Positions 44,198 to 51,562 of a stretch of DNA of 64,000 bases are shown one piece after another. A program made the translations under genes and the position numbers. The DNA lies in contig NZ_CP163525.1 in the NCBI RefSeq assembly GCF_041080655.1, positions 3,410,001 to 3,474,000 on the forward strand, read 5' to 3'. Within the stretch, counting starts at the first letter, position 1, and each line of letters starts with the position of its first letter. The notes beneath the pieces were generated by a model, which did not search any database, was not told the DNA's origin, and saw nothing but the letters and a program-made list of their open reading frames with translations. Origin of the DNA: Streptomyces sp. CG4 (lineage in GTDB: Bacteria; Actinomycetota; Actinomycetes; Streptomycetales; Streptomycetaceae).

Positions 44198-45569
44198 TCT
44201 TCCCCGGAAGGCGGTCACCCGTACCGCCAAGCTCGCCGCGCTCCCGCTCGGCTTCGCCGGCCGGGCGACCTGGGGGCTGGGCAAGCGGATCGTGGGCGAG
44301 TCCGCGGAGATCGTCGGCCGTGAACTGCAACAGCGCACGGCGGAGCAGCTGTTCAAGGTGCTCGGCGAGCTGAAGGGCGGCGCGATGAAGTTCGGGCAGG
44401 CCCTGTCCGTCTTCGAGTCCGCGCTGCCCGAGGAGGTCGCCGGGCCCTACCGCGCGGCCCTCACCAAGCTCCAGGAGGCGGCGCCGCCGATGCCGACGCG
44501 CACGGTGCACGGGGTGCTCCAGGAGCGGCTGGGTCCGGACTGGCACGATCTGTTCGAGGAGTTCGAGGACAAGCCGGCCGCCGCGGCCTCGATCGGGCAG
44601 GTGCACCGGGCCATATGGCACGACGGCCGCGAGGTGGCGGTCAAGGTGCAGTACCCGGGCGCCGGCGAGGCCCTGCTCTCCGACCTGGGCCAACTGAGCC
44701 GTTTCGCCCGTCTGTTGGGGCCGCTGATTCCCGGCATGGACATCAAGCCGCTCATCGCGGAACTGAAGGACCGCGTCTCCGAGGAACTGGACTACGGACT
44801 GGAGGCGCAGGCCCAGTCCGCGCACGCGGAGGAGTTCGCCGACGACCCGGACGTGGTGGTCCCGGCCGTGGTGCATCAGTGCGAGCAGGTCCTGGTGACC
44901 GAGTGGATCGACGGTGTCCCGTTGTCGGAGGTGATCTCGGACGGCACCCAGGAGCAGCGCGACCGCGCCGGCCAGCTGCTGGCCCGGTTCCTCTTCTCGG
45001 GCCCGGCCCGCACCGGCCTGCTGCACGCCGACCCACATCCCGGCAACTTCCGGCTGCTGCCCGGCGGCCCGGACGGCGAGGACGACTGGCGCCTCGGCGT
45101 CCTGGACTTCGGCACGGTCGACCGGCTGCCCGGCGGACTGCCGTTGCCGATCGGCGCGTCACTCCGCATGACCCTGGACGGCGCGGCCGAGACGGTCTAC
45201 GAACTCCTCTGCGAGGAGGGATTCGTGAAGGAGTCCATAGAGCTGGACCCGGACGCGGTCCTCGACTACCTGCTGCCGATCATCGAACCGGCCCGGGTCG
45301 AGGCGTTCACCTTCACCCGCACCTGGATGCGCAACCAGGCCACCCGCGTCGCCGACCCCCGCTCCCCCGCCTACCAGCTGGGCAAACGCCTCAACCTGCC
45401 GCCGGCCTACCTCCTGATCCACCGGGTGACCCTGAGCACGATCGGCGTCCTGTGCCAACTGGGTGCCACGGTCCGCCTGCGCGAGGAACTCCAGGAGTGG
45501 CTACCGGGCTTCGTCTCCGGCGTACCCGGCGACGACCTGCCCGAGGAGGAGCCTGCGGCGGAGGCGTGA
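44190..45569 (+). CDS. ABC1/UbiB-type atypical kinase (MABP-1-like)
   Basis: A 459-residue ABC1 atypical kinase. Signature motifs are intact: the KxGQ region (GGAMKFGQALS), the Ala-rich nucleotide loop (AAAASIGQVHRA), EELDYGLEAQ, the catalytic-loop ADPHPGN and DFG. The family acts as ATPase or kinase in quinone or lipid metabolism. The mycobacterial orthologue next to whiB7 (Rv3197, MABP-1) was linked to macrolide response. ATG 44190 follows TTGGAGGG and overlaps the ThiF-like gene by 8 bases, so the two are co-translated. Direction is convergent with the small zinc protein. Confidence 0.92.
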   Translation: MSDLPRKAVTRTAKLAALPLGFAGRATWGLGKRIVGESAEIVGRELQQRTAEQLFKVLGELKGGAMKFGQALSVFESALPEEVAGPYRAALTKLQEAAPPMPTRTVHGVLQERLGPDWHDLFEEFEDKPAAAASIGQVHRAIWHDGREVAVKVQYPGAGEALLSDLGQLSRFARLLGPLIPGMDIKPLIAELKDRVSEELDYGLEAQAQSAHAEEFADDPDVVVPAVVHQCEQVLVTEWIDGVPLSEVISDGTQEQRDRAGQLLARFLFSGPARTGLLHADPHPGNFRLLPGGPDGEDDWRLGVLDFGTVDRLPGGLPLPIGASLRMTLDGAAETVYELLCEEGFVKESIELDPDAVLDYLLPIIEPARVEAFTFTRTWMRNQATRVADPRSPAYQLGKRLNLPPAYLLIHRVTLSTIGVLCQLGATVRLREELQEWLPGFVSGVPGDDLPEEEPAAEA

Positions 45570-45592
45570 TCCGGGGTGCCTTGAAAGTGAAC

Positions 45593-45634
45593 GGGGGAGG
45601 GAGGGGGCGGGGGGGGGAGGGGGGAGGGGAGGGG
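45593..45634 (+). repeat. G-rich tract with G-quadruplex potential
   Basis: A 42-base, almost uninterrupted purine run of G tracts (five or more runs of at least four G) lies between the convergent ABC1-kinase and small zinc-protein genes. It could fold as a quadruplex on the plus strand and act as a transcription barrier. Confidence 0.75.
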
Positions 45635-45651
45635 CCCCGGAGAAGGGGCTC

Positions 45652-45864
45652 TCACCACCACGCCGAGTCCAGTCGGCCCTCGATCGCTCTGAGGTTCTCC
45701 CGGGAGCAGGCGTCGCAGAAGTACTGGCGGGTGCCGTTCTCCACGGAGCAGGTCCAGGTGGCCGGCTGGGGGTCGTCGGCGTGGGTGCCGCAGCGGGCGC
45801 ACACGAGCGCGCGGGGCTCCGCGGTGGAGCCGCCCTGATCACTTCCTCCGGGAAGACTCGTCAC
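45652..45864 (-). CDS. Small zinc-ribbon-like protein
   Basis: A 70-residue protein with two CxxC pairs, CARCG and FCDAC, and a further Cys between them, forming a likely zinc ribbon. The start GTG at 45864 gives TSLPGGSDQGG, which I believe is the conserved N-terminus; no strong Shine-Dalgarno sequence is seen. The sequence WTCSVENGTRQYFCDACSREN is typical of small actinobacterial zinc-finger proteins annotated as hypothetical. It is adjacent to, but separated from, the wblC operon by 138 bases. Confidence 0.8.
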   Translation of the reverse strand: MTSLPGGSDQGGSTAEPRALVCARCGTHADDPQPATWTCSVENGTRQYFCDACSRENLRAIEGRLDSAWW

Positions 45865-46002
45865 CTGGTGACGATAACTCCGCCGGCGGCGGATCGCCGT
45901 GCACAACGCACCGCGGGGACCGGTCCGTTCGGCTGGACCGGCCCCCGCGCAGAAAGCTTCGCCTCCCCGGGCCGGGAGGCCGCCGCTTCTCAGGCGTGAT
46001 CG

Positions 46003-46326
46003 TTACTGCATGACCGCCAGGGCGAGCGCACGACGGGCGCGCCGCGAGGCGCGCTCGGCCCGGCGTTGCATCCGCTGGGCGACCGCCAGGCGCATGGCCC
46101 GGCGTTCCCGCGCGGCGTCATGGAGGCGCTCGTGCATATGCGCACGAGCCAGGGCTTCTTGCATGAGTTGCATCTCTCGGGTCCTGTTCTGGCGCGCTTC
46201 GGTCGCGCCGGTGGTGGTGAAGTCTGTGGTCGCGGAGCCGGCGGGCTCGCTGGTGGACGGCTTCATCGGGGCCTGCTTCTTGGGGTCGTGCGTGAGGGGG
46301 CGGTCGATCGTTCCTGCGATGTTCAT
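46003..46326 (-). CDS. Small basic protein translationally coupled to WblC
   Basis: A 107-residue protein with no family I recognise. The C-terminal half is an Arg/Ala-rich amphipathic helix (RERRAMRLAVAQRMQRRAER), the N-terminal half polar and Thr/Ser-rich. Its ATG overlaps the wblC stop by four bases (ATGA), strong evidence that it is translated with WblC. It could bind nucleic acid or the ribosome, or be an accessory of the WblC response. Length and coupling are seen; the role is inference. Confidence 0.72.
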   Translation of the reverse strand: MNIAGTIDRPLTHDPKKQAPMKPSTSEPAGSATTDFTTTGATEARQNRTREMQLMQEALARAHMHERLHDAARERRAMRLAVAQRMQRRAERASRRARRALALAVMQ

Positions 46327-46691
46327 GCCGTGACCGGGTTCTTCCGCGGGCGACCACGCGGCCGCTTCCGGGCGACGACGACACCCTGGACGAACAGCTC
46401 GCCACCCCAGACGCCCCAGGGCTCACGCCGCTCCTTGGCGCCGGCGAGGCAGGCCTCCATCAGCGGGCAGGTGCGGCAGAGGGACTTGGCGTACTCGACG
46501 TCGGCCGGCGACTCGGCGAAGAAGACCTCCGGGTCGTAGGAACGGCAGGGGACGGGTACGCCGAGGTTCTCGATGGCGTCGTCGAGCGCGGTGAGCGCGG
46601 TGAGGGGGGTCAAGGTGGAGTCCTCCGTGAGGCCGGGCGGGGGGATCGTCTGTGAAGGCGGTACGGACGGGGCGTGCGCTTCGAGTTGCAC
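46323..46691 (-). CDS. wblC: WhiB-family regulator WblC (WhiB7)
   Basis: The actinobacterial regulator of intrinsic resistance to translation-inhibiting antibiotics. It has 122 residues. Four iron-sulphur Cys: C49 (VPCRS), C72 and C75 (LCRTCP), C81 (ACLAG). The GVWGG turn is at about 93-97, and the AT-hook RGRPRK at 112-117 binds an A/T-rich site upstream of the -35. The GTG start at 46691 has a GAGGAAG sequence. A long leader with an upstream ORF and attenuator hairpin lies above it. The downstream gene overlaps. WblC activates its own promoter together with the primary sigma factor. Confidence 0.96.
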   Translation of the reverse strand: MQLEAHAPSVPPSQTIPPPGLTEDSTLTPLTALTALDDAIENLGVPVPCRSYDPEVFFAESPADVEYAKSLCRTCPLMEACLAGAKERREPWGVWGGELFVQGVVVARKRPRGRPRKNPVTA

Positions 46692-46806
46692 GGTTGGTCT
46701 TCCTCGTCTGGTCGTTCCGGCCGGTTGACCGGGTGTCGGCTTGGTACCGGGTTCTTTCTGGTCCCGAGGCCCCTTCGCTCTGCTGTCCCCGGTCGGGGCA
46801 AACAGA

Positions 46807-46841
46807 AGGGCCGCGGATCCCGGATGGGGTTCCGCGGCCCT
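46807..46841 (-). terminator. Attenuator hairpin in the wblC leader
   Basis: On the minus strand AGGGCCGCGGA pairs with TCCGCGGCCCT, with an additional CCC/GGG closer to the loop, and is followed by CTTCTGTTT. It lies 21 bases after the upstream-ORF stop and 115 bases before wblC, the placement of the Rho-independent terminator described for whiB7/wblC leaders. Confidence 0.85.
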
Positions 46842-46862
46842 GAAGGCGCCGGCCTGATCGGA

Positions 46863-47186
46863 TCAGGCTGGATCACTCCAGGGTTTTGGCCCACGGAAGG
46901 CCCACATCAGGTGGTGCTGCGTCGTCTGCTTCCGGAATCCGGCACCGGCCGCCGCAAAGGCATAGGCCTGCGCCTGTGCCGCTACCGCTTCCAGTGCCTT
47001 GGTCGGTCGCTCATTGCGCTCACGGACGGGGAGGCCCGCGAGAGCGAGGGAGGACGCCGGACGGACGGCACGGATGCCGGACAGACCGGTGCTCCGGTGG
47101 GAGGCGCCGAGCATGCACAGGGAGACGGTCGAGCGATCGGTCAGTTTGGCCGTGCTGATGGTGGTGCTGGTGTTGATGCTGATCAC
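46863..47186 (-). CDS. Upstream ORF in the wblC leader (regulatory)
   Basis: A GTG at 47186 preceded by GGAGG at 8-base spacing opens a 107-codon frame that ends 21 bases before the attenuator. The reported mechanism in Streptomyces is that ribosome stalling by antibiotics on an upstream ORF alters leader folding and prevents termination (Lee et al. 2022). The frame has a Ser/Thr-rich beginning (ISINTSTTISTAKLTDRST) and a Trp-containing end (WAFRGPKPWSDPA). Whether the full 107 codons form a stable protein is doubtful; the regulatory role comes from position. Confidence 0.72.
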   Translation of the reverse strand: MISINTSTTISTAKLTDRSTVSLCMLGASHRSTGLSGIRAVRPASSLALAGLPVRERNERPTKALEAVAAQAQAYAFAAAGAGFRKQTTQHHLMWAFRGPKPWSDPA

Positions 47187-47297
47187 TGGACTCGCCTCCT
47201 CTCGGCGTCTTGGGGACTGGGGTGAACCAGTCCGTTCGGATATGCAAGTAGAACACGGAATCGGGGTCTTGGAGAAGGCCGCCGCTTCCGTGCCTAG

Positions 47298-47337
47298 AAC
47301 CTATGGGGATTGCTGGGGCATGCGCAAACTATTTTTT
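47298..47337 (-). promoter_or_regulatory. WblC-type promoter of wblC
   Basis: On the minus strand: an A/T run (47337 to 47331, AAAAAAT), three bases, -35 TTGCGC (47327 to 47322), an 18-base spacer, and -10 TAGGTT (47303 to 47298). An A/T element three bases above the -35 is the known WhiB7/WblC recognition layout, so this is likely the autoregulated promoter. Transcription would start near 47291. Confidence 0.85.
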
Positions 47338-47350
47338 CGACGAGTTCGTA

Positions 47351-49570
47351 TCAGTCGTCCTCGTCGGCCTCTGCAATGTCGTGGCCTGCGCAGATGGACA
47401 GAACATCGGTTCCGTAGCTGCGGAGCTTGCGGCTCAGGACGCCGGGGATGCGGGAGAGTTCGGCGGGGCTCTCCGGCCGGGCCTCGGCGATGGCCATCAG
47501 GGTGCGGTCGGTGAAGACGCAGAAGTCCGGCTGTCCGCTGCGCTCGGCCTGGACCGCCCGCCACTCGCGCAGTCGTTCGTAGAGCCCTTCGTCCATGTCC
47601 GAGGGGCAGTCCTCACAGCGCATCAGTTTCATCTCGCCCGCGTCGGTGAGCGTGCGGCCGCAGACGCGGCAGCGGGCGGGGGTGCGCTGGGCACGCCGGG
47701 GAACCGCGGCGACGGCCCCGGCGATGCCGCGTTCGACGCCTCCGGTGGCGCCGCTGCCGGTGCGGCCGACGGTGGCGGTGGTGCCGGGGCGCAGTCCGTC
47801 GAGGAAGCGGCTCGGCCGGCGGTTGGGGCGGCCGCCCGGCGAGCGGGACAGGGCCCAGGAGACCTGGAGCCGTTCGCGCGCACGGGTGACGCCGACGTAG
47901 AGGAGCCGGCGTTCCTCCTCGATCTGCTCGTCGGTCCTGGCGTAGGTGATGGGCAGCATGCCCTCGGCGATGCCGACGAGGAAGACGACGTCCCACTCCA
48001 GGCCTTTGGCGGCGTGCAGCGAGGCGAGGGTGACGCCCTGGACGGTCGGGGCGTGCTGGGCGTTCGCCCGCTCGTCGAGTTCCGCCACGAAGTCACCGAG
48101 GGTGGCTCCGGGCTTGGCGGCGGCGAGGTCGTGGGCGAGGTTGACCAGGGCGGCGAGGGACTCCCAGCGCTCTCTGACGGCGCCGGAGCCGGCCGGAGGC
48201 TCGGTGGTCCAGCCCTCCCCGGAGAGCACGGCACGCACCTGGGAGGGCAGGTCCACGGCCTCGTCCAGAAGCGAGTCGTTGCCGCCGAAGCGGGCCGCGC
48301 CGCGCAGGGCGATGCCGGCCTTGCGCACCTCGGGCCGGTCGAAGAAGCGCTCGGCGCCGCGCAGCTGGTAGGGGACGCCGGCGTCGGCGAGGGCCTGTTC
48401 GTAGGTCTCGGACTGGGCGTTCGTACGGAACAGGACGGCGATCTCGGCGGCCGGGACGCCCGCGTCGATCAGCTCGCGGATGCGGCGGGCGGCGCCCTCG
48501 GCCTCGGCGGGCTCGTCGGTGTACTCGGTGTAGACCGGCTCGGGGCCGGGGGCGCGCTGGGAGACGAGTTCCAGCCGGTGGTCGGCTGCGCGGCCGTGGG
48601 CCTGGGCGAGCAGGCCGTTGGCGAGGTGGACCACCTGGGGGGTGGAGCGGTAGTCGCGGACGAGTTTGACGACGGTGGCGCCGGGGTGCCGGGCCCGGAA
48701 GTCGAGGAGATGGTCGGGCGTTGCTCCCGTGAACGAGTAGATGGTCTGACTGGCGTCGCCGACGACGCACAGGCTGTCGCGGTCGCCGAGCCACAGCTCC
48801 AGCAGCCGCTGCTGCAGGGGGCTGACGTCCTGGTACTCGTCGACGACGAAGTGCTGGTACTGGGTGCGGACCTGTTCGGCGATGTCGTGGCGGTCCTGCA
48901 GGATGGCGACGGTCAGCAGCAGGACGTCCTCGAAGTCGATCACCGCGCGGTCGCGCTTGAGGTCTTCGTAGGCCGCGTAGAGGTGGGCGATCTCGGCGGG
49001 GTCGCGCGGGGCCTCGCGGCCGGCCTTCGCAGCCGCGTACGCATAGTCGGCAGGGACGGTCTGGGTGACCTTGGACCATTCGATCTCGGCGGTGACGTCC
49101 CGCAGCTCGCCCCGGTCCAGCCGGGTCCCCAGGCTCGCGGCCGCATCGGCGACGAGCTGGATCTTGCGGTCGACGAGCCGGGGCATGCCGCCACCGATCG
49201 CTTTCGGCCAGAAGTACTGGAGCTGGCGCAGGGCGGCGGAGTGGAAGGTGCGGGCCTGGACGCCATGGGCCCCGAGCTGGCGCAGCCGGCCGCGCATCTC
49301 TCCGGCGGCGCGGTTGGTGAAGGTGACGGCGAGCACGCTGGACGGCTGGAGGATGCCGGCGAGCACTCCGTAGGCGATGCGGTGTGTGATCGCGCGGGTC
49401 TTGCCCGTCCCCGCTCCCGCCAGGACGCACACCGGGCCGTGCAGGGCGGTGGCGACCGCGCGCTGCTCGGGGTCGAGCCCGTCGAGCACCGCGTCGGCCC
49501 CGGTCGGCGCCGCGTACGGCGAACCGCCCGGGCCCTGCGGGAAGAGGGTGGAGTGCGTTGCTGCTGTCAC
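47351..49570 (-). CDS. uvrD2: UvrD2-type SF1A DNA helicase with HRDC-like tail
   Basis: A 739-residue helicase acting in DNA repair. Motif I is LAGAGTGKTRAI, Ia TFTNRAAGEMRGRL, motif II VVDEYQDVSP, QTIYSF, and motifs V and VI HAAKGLEWDVVF and YVGVTRARERL. After the helicase core a four-Cys element (CRVCGRT...CEDCPSD) and a C-terminal HRDC-like domain (WRAVQAERSGQPDFCVFTDRTLMAIAEARP) follow, which is the UvrD2 architecture of actinobacteria. GTG 49570 is chosen for the family start TAATHSTLFPQG. It ends just beyond the wblC promoter and is divergent from mycoredoxin. Confidence 0.94.
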   Translation of the reverse strand: MTAATHSTLFPQGPGGSPYAAPTGADAVLDGLDPEQRAVATALHGPVCVLAGAGTGKTRAITHRIAYGVLAGILQPSSVLAVTFTNRAAGEMRGRLRQLGAHGVQARTFHSAALRQLQYFWPKAIGGGMPRLVDRKIQLVADAAASLGTRLDRGELRDVTAEIEWSKVTQTVPADYAYAAAKAGREAPRDPAEIAHLYAAYEDLKRDRAVIDFEDVLLLTVAILQDRHDIAEQVRTQYQHFVVDEYQDVSPLQQRLLELWLGDRDSLCVVGDASQTIYSFTGATPDHLLDFRARHPGATVVKLVRDYRSTPQVVHLANGLLAQAHGRAADHRLELVSQRAPGPEPVYTEYTDEPAEAEGAARRIRELIDAGVPAAEIAVLFRTNAQSETYEQALADAGVPYQLRGAERFFDRPEVRKAGIALRGAARFGGNDSLLDEAVDLPSQVRAVLSGEGWTTEPPAGSGAVRERWESLAALVNLAHDLAAAKPGATLGDFVAELDERANAQHAPTVQGVTLASLHAAKGLEWDVVFLVGIAEGMLPITYARTDEQIEEERRLLYVGVTRARERLQVSWALSRSPGGRPNRRPSRFLDGLRPGTTATVGRTGSGATGGVERGIAGAVAAVPRRAQRTPARCRVCGRTLTDAGEMKLMRCEDCPSDMDEGLYERLREWRAVQAERSGQPDFCVFTDRTLMAIAEARPESPAELSRIPGVLSRKLRSYGTDVLSICAGHDIAEADEDD

Positions 49571-49680
49571 ACCGCCATGCTGCCAGGTCGCCCGGGACTG
49601 CCGTGTCGGTTGTCCACAGGCGGGCCCCGATAGTCGTATGAATGCGGCAGGTGTCACAGCTGCCTGTGGATACCCCGGTC

Positions 49681-49707
49681 GGGAATGGCGGGCGGATCGC
49701 GTACGTT
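49681..49707 (+). promoter_or_regulatory. Sigma-R promoter upstream of mycoredoxin
   Basis: GGGAAT (49681-49686), an 18-base spacer and GTT (49705-49707) is an exact sigma-R consensus. Transcription would start near 49714, 40 bases before the mycoredoxin start, placing the gene in the regulon of the sigR gene in this window. Confidence 0.9.
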
Positions 49708-49753
49708 CCTTTCTCGGACGACCTTTCCGAGCTGCCTGAGGAGCGCGAGAGAC

Positions 49754-49996
49754 ATGCAGGGCACTGTGACGATGTACAGCACGACTTGGTGCGGCTACTG
49801 CCGGCGGCTGAAGAGCCAGATGGACCGGGAGGGCATCGCCTACACCGAGATCAACATCGAGCAGGACCCCGAGTCCGCCACGTTCGTGGAGAAGGCGAAT
49901 GGCGGAAACCAGACGGTGCCGACGGTGCTCTTCCCGGACGGCTCGACGCTGACGAACCCGTCGCTGGCCCAGGTGAAGCAGAAGATCGGCGCGTAG
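49754..49996 (+). CDS. mrx1: Mycoredoxin (glutaredoxin-like thiol reductase)
   Basis: An 80-residue thioredoxin-fold protein that reduces mycothiol-mixed disulphides. The active site is the CGYC motif (TTWCGYCRRLK), the cis-Pro loop is TVPTVLFPDG, and the family's short length fits. The ATG at 49754 follows GAGGAG. A perfect sigma-R promoter lies 47 bases upstream, so it is expected to be induced by disulphide stress. It is divergent from uvrD2 and is followed by a bidirectional hairpin. Confidence 0.95.
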   Translation: MQGTVTMYSTTWCGYCRRLKSQMDREGIAYTEINIEQDPESATFVEKANGGNQTVPTVLFPDGSTLTNPSLAQVKQKIGA

Positions 49997-50024
49997 GCGC
50001 TCCGCGGGTTTCCGCGGTGACCTC

Positions 50025-50062
50025 GGCAGGGCGGCCCCTGATCCCTCAGGGGCCGCCCTGCC
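50025..50062. terminator. Bidirectional terminator after mycoredoxin
   Basis: A perfect 17-bp stem (50025-50041 with 50046-50062) has a four-base loop TCCC. On the minus strand it overlaps the stop of the methyltransferase remnant. Confidence 0.88.
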
Positions 50063-50447
50063 GTGTCTTGTCCCAGACCACGACGTAGCGCCACAGCAGC
50101 CGGCCGCCGGGCGCGACCGGCCGGGTCAGGGCGCCGATCGTTTCCTCGAAACGGGTGTGGTGCACGACCGCGACCGCGCTGACGAACGCGTAGGCGCTCT
50201 CGGGCAGCGCGGTGCCGTTCAGGTAGTCGGCCTCCACGAACGTGATGTTCGCGGGCTGCTGTGCGCGGGCCTGCCGGATCATCTCCGGCGAGCGGTCCAC
50301 GCCGGTGACCGTCACCGCTCTGGCCGCGAGCTCACGGGCCGGCAGCCCGTCGCCCCAGCCGACGTCCAGGGCCGTGCGGCAGCCGTCGGGTACGGCGGCC
50401 GGCACGGCCCGGTGGTAGTGGACGTTGTGGTTCCCGTACGGATCGCC
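50046..50447 (-). pseudogene. SAM-dependent methyltransferase remnant
   Basis: The frame encodes recognisable class I methyltransferase motif I in altered form (ALDVGWGDG, where the family has a Cys or Ala), motif ITFVEADYLNG and SAVAVVHHTRFEE. It has no normal N-terminus: similarity begins abruptly at GDPYGNHNVHYHR, 16 bases from the nudC stop and without its own start codon. The C-terminus is lost after RPVAPGGRLLWRY and the frame stops inside a terminator hairpin. Only about 134 codons remain of an expected 200-270. A decayed gene with deletions at both ends is the simplest reading. Confidence 0.75.
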
Positions 50448-50463
50448 CGCCCCTCGGCGCCGC

Positions 50464-51408
50464 TCAGACGAAGCTGCGCGTGGGAAGCGGCTTGCCGTAC
50501 CACATCTCGATCAGGCGGGCCGCGATGGAGATGCCGTAGGGCGGCAGCACCTCGCCGGACTCGAAGGCCTCGTGCAGCTCCTCCCGGGAGAACCAGCGGG
50601 CCTCGTGGATCTCGTCGCCGTCGACGTCGATCTCGGTGGAGGTGGCGCGGGCGGTGAAGCCGAGCATCAGGCTGGACGGGAACGGCCAGGGCTGGCTGGC
50701 CACGTACTCCACGGGGCCGACGGTCACGCCGACCTCCTCGAACACCTCGCGGCGCACCGCCTGCTCGATGGACTCGCCGGGTTCGACGAAGCCGGCGAGT
50801 GTGGAGAAGCGGCCTTCGGGCCAGTGGACCTGGCGTCCGAGCAGGATGCGGTCGTCCGCGTCGGTCACCGCCATGATCACGGCCGGGTCGGTGCGCGGGT
50901 AGTGCTCGGCGCCGCAGGCCGCGCAGCGGCGGATGTGGCCGGCGGCGGCGATGACCGTGCGCTCGCCGCAGCGGGAGCAGAAGCGGTGGGTGCGCTGCCA
51001 GTTCTCCAGGCCGACCGCGTGCACCATGAGGCCGACGTCGCGCGCGGAGAGCAGCAGGCCCGCCTCCCGCAGCCCGGCGGGGCGTGCGGACTGGTCGATA
51101 CGGCCGGGCAGCGAGTCCTTCTGGAGCGCGAAGTAGCTGACGCCCTCGTCGTCGGTACCGAGGAAGTAGCGGTGCGCCTCGGTGAGCGGGGCCTCGAAGG
51201 AGGGCGTCATGACGAGTTCGGTCCGGCCGTCCGGTGTCTCGTCGATGAGCACCTGGCCGCCGGAGACGACGAAGCACCGGGTCGTGGGGTGGCTCCACGC
51301 CGCCGCGAGCCAGGCCTCGTCGAGCCGGTGGTGGGCGGCGCGGTCGATGCCGCTCGGGGCGGTCAGTGAGATGGGTCGATCGGCTGTGTCGTCGGTCCAG
51401 GTGGTCAC
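50464..51408 (-). CDS. nudC: NAD(H) diphosphatase, Nudix family (NudC)
   Basis: A 314-residue enzyme hydrolysing NADH (and NAD-capped RNA) to NMNH and AMP. The zinc ribbon is CSRCGERT with CAACG, and the canonical Nudix box GFVEPGESIEQAVRREVFEEVGV is intact. The NADH-specific SQPWPFPSSLM follows. The start GTG at 51408 is taken because the N-terminal family segment (TDDTADRPISLTAPSGIDRAAHH) begins just after it; the upstream extension is Pro/Ala-rich and not family-like. It lies next to mycoredoxin and uvrD2 as in mycobacteria. Confidence 0.95.
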   Translation of the reverse strand: MTTWTDDTADRPISLTAPSGIDRAAHHRLDEAWLAAAWSHPTTRCFVVSGGQVLIDETPDGRTELVMTPSFEAPLTEAHRYFLGTDDEGVSYFALQKDSLPGRIDQSARPAGLREAGLLLSARDVGLMVHAVGLENWQRTHRFCSRCGERTVIAAAGHIRRCAACGAEHYPRTDPAVIMAVTDADDRILLGRQVHWPEGRFSTLAGFVEPGESIEQAVRREVFEEVGVTVGPVEYVASQPWPFPSSLMLGFTARATSTEIDVDGDEIHEARWFSREELHEAFESGEVLPPYGISIAARLIEMWYGKPLPTRSFV

Positions 51409-51562
51409 GGGTGCTTCCAACTCCCCCAGTGCAGCGGTTCGTTCGGCGGGCGGTTCGGCGGGACGTACGGCGGAAGGCACCGGGCCGGGCGCGGGCGGGG
51501 CGGACGGGGCGGTCCCTCCAGTGTGCCCCGCGCGCCATGCCCTTCCGTACGGCGCCTGCCGG

